Source: Pelomonas candidula
Lineage (GTDB): Bacteria; Pseudomonadota; Gammaproteobacteria; Burkholderiales; Burkholderiaceae_C
DNA: 64,000 nt
NCBI RefSeq assembly: GCF_043555985.1
Contig: NZ_JBIGIC010000006.1
Span: 1 to 64,000, forward strand
Reading direction: 5' to 3'
A program made the position numbers and the translations under genes. This document shows positions 59,301 through 64,000 of the stretch, in pieces. Every line of letters starts with the position of its first letter. Position 1 is the first letter of the stretch. Below the pieces are notes generated by a model. The model did not search any database and was not told the DNA's origin. It worked only from the letters and a program-made list of their open reading frames with translations.

Positions 59301-59987
59301 TTGGCCCGTCGTGATCGTGCCGGTGCTGCTGACGTTGCCGTTGACCCGCGTCTGATAGCCGATGTCCACGGCACCGGAGCCGGCGCTGACGTTGCCGGCC
59401 ACGACGGCGCTCTGCCCGACGGAGATGCTGCCGCTGCCAGTCACGCCGCCGGAGATCGTCGTGGACTGGCTGATGGTGATGGTGCCGCTGCCGGCCGACA
59501 GGTTGCCGCCGATGCTGCCGCTCTGCGGCGTCGTGATCGTGCCGGTGCCGCTGGTGGACAGGTTGCCGGAGACGGTCGTCTGGTAGGCCAGCGAAATGTT
59601 GCCGCCGTTGGCCGTCAGGTTGCCGGTGATGACGACGTTGCCGCCGCCCGCGTCGTTGACGCTGCCGGCCGTGATGTTGGCGGTGATCTTGGCCTGGTAG
59701 CCCAGCGTCAGCGTGCCGTTGACGACGAGGTTGAGGTCGCTGGCTGCGCCGGCTGTGTTGATCTGCGAGGTGTCGGTGCCGAAGTTGCCGGTGATGGTGA
59801 TGGTGGCCGGCTTGGTGCCGTTGATGGCGACCGTGTCGCCGTAGGCAAGGTTGAACGCGGCGCAGCTGTAGCTGCCGTTGCTGCCGCTGCAGCCGGCCGG
59901 CATGCTGCCCGGAAAGGTGTAGGCAGTCGCGCCTGCCAGCGTGGGCACGAAGAACACGGCGAGGAATGCGTTCAGCCAGCGCTTCAT
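56379..59987 (-). CDS. mshQ: Large MSHA-associated protein MshQ with a CBM42 (AbfB) arabinose-binding module
   Basis: A 1202-aa exported protein; signal peptide about 1-20. Residues 66-270 are short beta repeats alternating ITGNLT, GNVSAGSG and GTITTGQG-like units. A Cys-rich linker follows (about 274-317; VCCGSSCTSSC). Residues about 330-471 form a CBM42/AbfB beta-trefoil: three FES...PG.Y.RH...F repeats, with RH at 343-344 and 393-394, QH at 441-442, and the DSTF/DATF strands at 365-368 and 413-416 (GRATF in the third). The C-terminal 600 residues match MshQ/DUF6701. It is probably a pilus-associated surface adhesin. Overlaps mshP (ATGA) and mshI (TGATG). Confidence 0.88.
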   Translation of the reverse strand: MKRWLNAFLAVFFVPTLAGATAYTFPGSMPAGCSGSNGSYSCAAFNLAYGDTVAINGTKPATITITGNFGTDTSQINTAGAASDLNLVVNGTLTLGYQAKITANITAGSVNDAGGGNVVITGNLTANGGNISLAYQTTVSGNLSTSGTGTITTPQSGSIGGNLSAGSGTITISQSTTISGGVTGSGSISVGQSAVVAGNVSAGSGAVDIGYQTRVNGNVSSTGTITTGQGSIVGGNITGGAGNVSVGYGAAVTGTITTSTGTITFAQNAVASSCAKSTGSASITLGYQSNVNSVCCGSSCTSSCVTNNSTYAMPPLCAGTAPTLVAGTRYSFESYDVPGSYIRHSNFLGYINPVSASSDSLTKSDSTFIARTGITNAACWSFESVNYPGYYLRHNNFILKLNAYSATAPYPADATFCLRAGLANASAISFEATNYTGYYLQHQVDTSMILATTDGTATVNGRATFYPRPGWAPVVEHYELSAPSAGVACQASTVTVTACADTSSPCTNPVTGFGGQSAALSTTAGTLGTGTVTFGASGTATTTLAYPNASNGGTATVTLSGETLPATSARRCCVDGTSCSAANSCTTTFNSAGFIIAATAGGASATVPSQTAGTASGGWVLRAVKTNTTTQACEAALSGSTTVNWGVQCNDPTTCSSGNRMTLTGNAAVAVAGNANGGSSASTAVPMTFDANGNANFSFNYADVGRVTLLASKAAGGSLLAALNGASNAFVVKPAGFVTSAIRCTSYAAGSCATAAIASPGNNPGASSAAGSAFMPAGKPFSATVTAVDANGNTTPNYGRETTPEGVTLTATLVQPAGGNAPALSNPSAFGGFSNGVATGTTFAWPEVGIITLTPAVADGSYLGAGNVIGATSGNVGRFIPAGFAATAAIPNVVNRADQGCATASAFTYLDENFTLGFTLTAQNASGGTTQNYTGNFALLDLGTAAKFNLAGISGSTMFKTANSRLSPNTSGGSWSNGVANVTLKAAALRTTTPDGPFSADFGILPVDPDGVTMLSLDLDTDVPANGVDRTKVGTIPLRFGRLRLQNGIGAANRPLNLPLEAQYWSGTAYSTNTLDSCTRVSATNLSFGNLRKTLAASDAAMVGSSVTVTSGKATLALAAPATGHVGTLDVAIALDAATPPTDASCLKTQAGWTATKAATTGASQTALRGLWCGTSFSDPGARATWGAYRGSDGVLYQRENY

Positions 59988-60430
59988 TTGTTCACGCTCA
60001 GGTTGCGGCTGAGCTGGCGCTCGGCGTAGGTGGGCTCGGTCGTGCCCGTGTTCGGGCAGGCGCCGCTGGCGGTGATGTTGCAGGCCGTCGAGAGCAGCGT
60101 GTAGAAGGCCAGCACTTGGCCGTCGTCGGTGACCGTGCCGCTGGTTGGCGTGCGGGTGCAGGTGACGGTGACGGTGAAGTCGGCGAGCTTGTCGGGCAGC
60201 GCAAAGCTGCGCGTCGTGAACGGGCAGGCCGGCCAGCCGCTGGTGCGCAGAATCTGCTGGCTGCCCAGCTCCAGCCCGGCGAACGCCGCCTGGTAGGCCT
60301 TGGCCGCGGCCAGTTCGCCGGCCGAGCCCATCTGCTGGCGCTGGCTCAAGCTGGCCAGCGCCACGCCCAGGGCGGCCAGCGCCACCAGGATGAAGAGCAT
60401 GGACATCATCGTGAAGCCGCGGTCTCTCAT
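59984..60430 (-). CDS. mshP: MSHA minor pilin-like protein MshP
   Basis: A 148-aa protein with a prepilin-type N-terminus (RDRG followed by FTMMSMLFILVALAALGVALASL), but Ser replaces the usual Glu at mature position +5, as is often seen in MshP/PilX-like and GspK-like tips. Three to four cysteines lie in the C-terminal part (PACPF, TCTRT, ACNI, ACPNT). It ends within the mshQ start and lies 3 nt after mshO. Confidence 0.85.
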   Translation of the reverse strand: MRDRGFTMMSMLFILVALAALGVALASLSQRQQMGSAGELAAAKAYQAAFAGLELGSQQILRTSGWPACPFTTRSFALPDKLADFTVTVTCTRTPTSGTVTDDGQVLAFYTLLSTACNITASGACPNTGTTEPTYAERQLSRNLSVNK

Positions 60431-60433
60431 GGG

Positions 60434-61270
60434 TCAGGGCAGGTTGTCGACGTGGACGGTGTGGTACAGCGTGATGGTCTCGCCGTTGGCGCTGAGCTGG
60501 ATGCTCAGCGTCACCAGCGCATAGCGGGCGGTGATGGTGGGCGTGCTGTAGCTGAAGCTGCAACTCTGCACGTGCTGGGCCAGCACGGCGGCGCTGCCGC
60601 CGCCCGGCGGCGGGTCGGGTTGGGTGCTGAGGAAGCCGTAGCCGGTGTAGCGCGTCAGCGTGCCGGCCGTCGTGTCGCAGCGGTAGGTGACCGGCTGCTC
60701 GATGGCGTAGACCCGGTAGGGCGGTGCCTGCAGCGAGTTGGGTAGAGCGGCGCCGGAGATGGCCACGCTGGTGGCGTTGCCGGCCGCCGTCGACGAGACG
60801 CGCACGTTGGCGAGCGTGTAGGCGTCGGCATCGGGCACGCCGTTGCCGAGGTTGTACCAGGCCAGACGCTGGTTGCCGCTGGCCAGGCGCAGCGCCGGGC
60901 CGACGATGGCGAAGCTGGTGTCGACCGTGCCGAACAGCAGCGGGTCGCCGGCCTCGGTGCCGACGGCGTAGCGCGCCGCGCCGCTGACGGGGATCAACTC
61001 CACGCTGTTGCCGGTGATGCGCACGCTGTTGGGCAGTGCGGCGGTCAGGTCGCGGCCGATGCGGCGCAGCGCTGTATCGGCCTCGTCGCCCAGCCGCGCC
61101 CGCGTGGCGGATGCGAAGTACGCCGTGATGGACGGCACGATGAAGATGGCCACCATCGCGATGACGACGCCGCTGATGGCGATCACCATGACCGCCTCGA
61201 TCAGCGTGAAGCCGCGGGCGCTGGCCTGCCGGTGCGCCGGACCGGCTTCAGTACGGCGATTGCGGCGCAT
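60434..61270 (-). CDS. mshO: MSHA minor pilin MshO
   Basis: A 278-aa prepilin with a long leader ending ARG and followed by FTLIEAVMVIAISGVVIAMVAIFIVP, with Glu at +5. The C-terminal part is beta-rich with two cysteines (YRCDTT, QSCSFSYS). Its start overlaps the end of mshD by 23 nt. PilW/MshO-type minor pilins prime pilus assembly. Confidence 0.88.
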   Translation of the reverse strand: MRRNRRTEAGPAHRQASARGFTLIEAVMVIAISGVVIAMVAIFIVPSITAYFASATRARLGDEADTALRRIGRDLTAALPNSVRITGNSVELIPVSGAARYAVGTEAGDPLLFGTVDTSFAIVGPALRLASGNQRLAWYNLGNGVPDADAYTLANVRVSSTAAGNATSVAISGAALPNSLQAPPYRVYAIEQPVTYRCDTTAGTLTRYTGYGFLSTQPDPPPGGGSAAVLAQHVQSCSFSYSTPTITARYALVTLSIQLSANGETITLYHTVHVDNLP

Positions 61271-61811
61271 AGCGGGTTCGCCAGCCTTGCAGCACGGTGC
61301 TGCTGCTGTCGGGGCCGGAGACCGTGACGGTGATCTGCAGCGCGTCGCCGCTGGCGGCGTTCAGCGAGTCCAGCGTGGCGGCGGCCACGGTGACGCTGGC
61401 GGTGTAGCCCGACAGGCCGGTGACGGTTGCGTTGTTCAAGTCGCGGATGCCGGCCATCGAGAAGCCGTTGTAGTCGTTGACGTTGTCGAAGTAGGTCGGG
61501 CCGTAGCGCGTCTCGCCGGACTCGGGCCCGATGTTCTCGGCCAGCGAGGCGCAGCCGGCCGCCGAACCGGCCGTCTCGACGTTGGCATCGTCCGGGTCGC
61601 ACCACGTGAACGGCATCAGCTGCACCTCGCGCAGCAGCGACTCGGCGATGGCGAGCTGCTGGCGGCGGATCATCGGGTCGGCGCTGGCGGTCGTGGCCGT
61701 GACGAAGACGCGCAGCATCGCGGCCAGCGCGATGCCGACGACGGCGATGAACATCAGCAGCTCGATCAGCGTGAGACCCTGGGCCCGGCGGTGGCGATGC
61801 ATGCGTTTCAT
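61248..61811 (-). CDS. mshD: MSHA minor pilin MshD
   Basis: A 187-aa prepilin: leader MKRMHRHRRAQG, then LTLIELLMFIAVVGIALAAMLRVF, with Leu at +1 where most type IVa pilins have Phe. WCDPDD and a second cysteine (AAGCAS) may form a disulfide. PilV-type minor pilin by order and layout. It is 29 nt from mshC and overlaps mshO. Confidence 0.88.
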   Translation of the reverse strand: MKRMHRHRRAQGLTLIELLMFIAVVGIALAAMLRVFVTATTASADPMIRRQQLAIAESLLREVQLMPFTWCDPDDANVETAGSAAGCASLAENIGPESGETRYGPTYFDNVNDYNGFSMAGIRDLNNATVTGLSGYTASVTVAAATLDSLNAASGDALQITVTVSGPDSSSTVLQGWRTRYAPQSPY

Positions 61812-61840
61812 GCTAGCCCAGGGGCGCCGTCGTCAAAGGG

Positions 61841-62293
61841 TCAAGGAGCGGGGTGGATCAGGCCCGTGTCAGTCTCGATGACATAGGCCTGGCTGTAGCT
61901 GCCGCTGGCGACCGTGACGGTCAGGCTGGCTGCGGTGCTCGTCGCCGTCGCACCGCTGTTGCCGCTGTTGAACGTCACGGTGCGGCTGCCACCTTCGGCG
62001 ATGCAGGGCGACTCGGTGGCCGGGCAGGGCAGGGAATCCAGGCTGGCACCGCCGCCGTAGGCCCAGCTGACGCCGGTGCCGGTGATGGTGGCGACGATGG
62101 GCCGGCGCTGCTGCAGGGACAGCCTCAGCATGGCCTGGTGGCGTGCCATCAGGTCGTCGCCAAAAGAACGCAGCCGCCACAGCGTCGTGTCCAGCACTTT
62201 CGGGAGGGCGAACACCGCCAGGGCGGCCGTGATCACGATGACGAGGATGAGCTCGATCAGCGTGAAGCCACGCGAGCTGCGTGGCAGGGGCAT
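61841..62293 (-). CDS. mshC: MSHA minor pilin MshC
   Basis: A 150-aa prepilin: MPLPRSSRG followed by FTLIELILVIVITAALAVFALPKVL, with Glu at +5. The small C-terminal domain has two cysteines (LPCPATESPCIAEGG). GspH/FimT-like minor pilin by length and order. Its start overlaps the mshA stop (TGATG). Confidence 0.88.
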   Translation of the reverse strand: MPLPRSSRGFTLIELILVIVITAALAVFALPKVLDTTLWRLRSFGDDLMARHQAMLRLSLQQRRPIVATITGTGVSWAYGGGASLDSLPCPATESPCIAEGGSRTVTFNSGNSGATATSTAASLTVTVASGSYSQAYVIETDTGLIHPAP

Positions 62294-62691
62294 CAGGAGA
62301 TGCCGGTCACGGTGAAGTTGGCGGTCTTGCCGTTGGCGGTCAACACGCAGGTGGAGACGGTGGTGTCGACTGCTGCGGCGGAGTCCGTCGTGACCGAATA
62401 GCCCGTCGGCAGCGCGCCGCCTTGCAGTGCGGGGACGATGTCCGAGCACTTAGCGACGGGCACGGTCTTGTTGGTTGCCGCCGTGCCAGTCTCGCCCTTG
62501 GCCTTGCGGCTGGCGTAGTTGATGGCAGAAGCAGAGCTCAGTGCGCCGGCCACGCCATTGACGGCCGCCTGCTTGGCGTCGTCGTCGACGTTGACGAACT
62601 TCGGCAGCGCCACGGCGGCCAGTACGCCCAGGATCACGATGACCATCACCAGCTCGATGAGCGTGAAACCAGCTTGTTGAGTCTTGTTCAT
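62293..62691 (-). CDS. mshA: Major MSHA-type pilin MshA
   Basis: A 132-aa type IVa pilin: MNKTQQAG followed by FTLIELVMVIVILGVLAAVALPKFVNV. The C-terminal domain is small, with two cysteines (VAKCSDIVPAL and VSTCVLTANGK) forming the expected disulfide loop. The ribosome-binding site AAGGA sits 7 nt before the ATG. It has its own 149-bp upstream gap, so it is probably transcribed from its own promoter. A hypervariable surface is expected, so species-level identity cannot be inferred. Confidence 0.92.
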   Translation of the reverse strand: MNKTQQAGFTLIELVMVIVILGVLAAVALPKFVNVDDDAKQAAVNGVAGALSSASAINYASRKAKGETGTAATNKTVPVAKCSDIVPALQGGALPTGYSVTTDSAAAVDTTVSTCVLTANGKTANFTVTGIS

Positions 62692-62840
62692 GGAGAGTCC
62701 TTCCTGCGCTGAGCGCTGTCGTCCGGGAGTGCGCCAACTATCGGTCAGCCAGACCTCAAACGACAGTGAATTGCGCACGGCTTGACCCTCGCCCGCCCTG
62801 GCAGCCTGCAAACCGTTGCAAGCTTCACACGCCGTGCCTG
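62692..62840 (-). promoter_or_regulatory. 149-bp mshA leader and probable promoter region
   Basis: The gap between mshG and mshA is the largest within the pilus cluster, as expected ahead of a highly expressed pilin. No convincing -35/-10 or sigma-54 -24/-12 pair could be assigned by eye. No terminator hairpin with a T-run was seen after mshG. Confidence 0.4.
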
Positions 62841-64000
62841 TCAGCGGCCTTGCGCGGCCTGTCCGAGGTTCCACAGAGGCAGGAACACGCCCAGCGCCAG
62901 CACCAGCACCAGCGCCCCGATGATGGCCAGCAAGATCGGCTCGATGGCGGCGGAGAGGCCCTTGATGGCGTAGTCGGTCTCGCGTTCGTACATCTGCGCG
63001 ATCTCGGTCATCAGCGTGTCCAGCTCGCCGGTTTCCTCGCCAACTGCAATCATTTGCAGCACGATGGGCGTGAAGACACCGGTTGCCGTCGCGCAACGCG
63101 AGATGCTCTCGCCGCGCTCCACACCGTCGCGCATCTGCTCGATGCGGGCCCCGATGTAGGCGTTGTCCACCGTCTGCGCCACGACCGTCATGGCCTGGCT
63201 GATGGGCACGCCCGAACTGCTCGCCAGTGCGAAGCTGCGCGCGAAGCGGGCCAGCGTCGCCTTTAGCACGATGTCGCCCGCGATGGGCAGGCGCAGCTTG
63301 AAACGGTCCCAGGCGTAGCGACCGCTGGCCGTGGCGATCCAGTTGCGCCAGGCCAGCGCCAGCCCGATGCCGGTGGCGGCGACCAGGGGCCACCAGGTCA
63401 CCGTCCAGCCCGAGAAGCCTAGCAGGATGCGCGTCATCAGCGGCAGCTCGGCCTTGAAGTGGGCGAAGACGTCGGCGAACTTGGGCAGCACGAAGAGGTT
63501 GATGACGACCAGCGCGATGGCCATCGCGAAGATCACCATCGTGGGATAGCGCAGCGCCTGCTTGATGCGGGCGCGGATGTCGAGCTCGAACTCCAGGTGC
63601 GCGGCCAGGCGCTGGAAGACCTCGGTCAGCCGCCCGGTCAGCTCGCCGACGCGCGTCATCGCGATGTAGAAGGGGCTGAACACCGTCGGGTGGCGGGCGA
63701 AGGCCGTGGCCAGTTCGCGTCCCTGATCCAGGCTGGCGCGCACGTCCTGCAGCAGGCTGATGATGCCCGGGTGATCGGTCGACGCCTCCAGGCCGGCCAG
63801 CGAGCGCAGGATGGGCACGCCGGCCTTCTGCAGCGTGTAGAACTGGCGCGTCAGCACCAGTGCGTCTTCCTGCGTGACGGGCTTGGCCAGCAGCGCCTGC
63901 AGCCAGCCGCCGCCGGCGACGCTGACGGCGTCCTGCGTCGGCTCGATGCTGACGGGGATGACGCCGCCGGCCATCAACTGCGCCGCGACGGCGTCGCTGG
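62841..64000 (-). CDS. mshG: MSHA inner-membrane platform protein MshG (PilC/GspF-like), 5' end beyond the window
   Basis: The visible 386 residues cover most of a polytopic PilC/GspF-family protein with three membrane helices and two cytoplasmic helical domains (LTRQFYTLQKAGVPILRSLAGLE; FARSFALASSSGVPISQAM, MIAVGEETGELDTLM). The frame continues to the right edge (AVAAQLMAGGVIPVSIEP) without a start, so the N-terminal segment is missing. It forms the platform on which the assembly ATPase MshE acts; mshE would lie to the right. Confidence 0.93.
   Translation of the reverse strand, partial: SDAVAAQLMAGGVIPVSIEPTQDAVSVAGGGWLQALLAKPVTQEDALVLTRQFYTLQKAGVPILRSLAGLEASTDHPGIISLLQDVRASLDQGRELATAFARHPTVFSPFYIAMTRVGELTGRLTEVFQRLAAHLEFELDIRARIKQALRYPTMVIFAMAIALVVINLFVLPKFADVFAHFKAELPLMTRILLGFSGWTVTWWPLVAATGIGLALAWRNWIATASGRYAWDRFKLRLPIAGDIVLKATLARFARSFALASSSGVPISQAMTVVAQTVDNAYIGARIEQMRDGVERGESISRCATATGVFTPIVLQMIAVGEETGELDTLMTEIAQMYERETDYAIKGLSAAIEPILLAIIGALVLVLALGVFLPLWNLGQAAQGR

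Noticed and set aside
59177..59790. CRISPR-like regularly spaced repeats
   Set aside because: The repeats lie within the reading frame of mshQ, differ in length and have no constant spacer; they encode beta-strand repeats.

Overview
The window is a high-GC chromosomal segment of a betaproteobacterium, most likely in the Burkholderiales (Rubrivivax/Roseateles/Sphaerotilaceae-like). The evidence is the linkage dapC-dapD / prmB / smc-zipA-ligA, an OhrR/Ohr pair, a PEP-CTERM protein and an MSHA-type pilus cluster. Genes are tightly packed, often with 1-4 nt stop/start overlaps. Genus and species cannot be fixed from sequence reading alone.

Left edge (1-250): a terminal region resembling an IS21-family element abuts a fragment that looks like the T-arm/3' end of a tRNA or tmRNA, followed by a bidirectional terminator. 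From 248 to 10.8 kb: lexA diverges from an asparaginase gene across two SOS-like boxes; then ohrR-ohr with a palindromic OhrR site; a DUF1304 membrane protein; a small secreted protein; and the minus-strand groups queF-dapC-dapD and pilU-prmB-yheS. 10.9-26.5 kb: smc and zipA, then ligA 9 kb away. Between zipA and ligA lie a c-di-GMP (degenerate GGDEF/EAL) sensor, a YtfL/PaeA-like CNNM protein, a GH51 arabinofuranosidase, a GH13-CBM20 alpha-amylase and a possible HD-GYP remnant.

26.5-38.4 kb: a PEP-CTERM protein, a GH2 glycosidase, a LacI-family repressor, then a LysR regulator divergent from pirin-emrA-emrB-nodT (tripartite efflux) and an OsmC-like protein. 38.5-47.9 kb: waaA, two small membrane genes and algC on the minus strand, divergent from a LytS/AlgZ-type kinase and LytTR regulator; then a periplasmic binding protein, an Ada-AlkA fusion, ogt and an EamA transporter. 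47.9-51.5 kb: a secreted beta-helix protein, a VOC protein and a CE15 glucuronoyl esterase. 51.5-64 kb: an MSHA pilus cluster on the minus strand, read mshG-A-C-D-O-P-Q-I-(PilN-like)-J-K-L-hypothetical; mshG is cut by the right edge.

Two connected observations stand out. First, near-identical LacI-type operators (consensus close to TGGTWGCGNWACCA) lie upstream of GH51, GH2, the lacI gene itself and the beta-helix/VOC/CE15 operon, which defines a dispersed regulon aimed at plant cell-wall side chains. Second, the large MSHA-associated protein MshQ contains a clear CBM42 (AbfB) arabinose-binding beta-trefoil, a module normally attached to arabinofuranosidases. Together these suggest a bacterium that may attach to arabinose-decorated plant polysaccharide with an MSHA-linked adhesin and process the same material with a LacI-controlled enzyme set. 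That link is inference.
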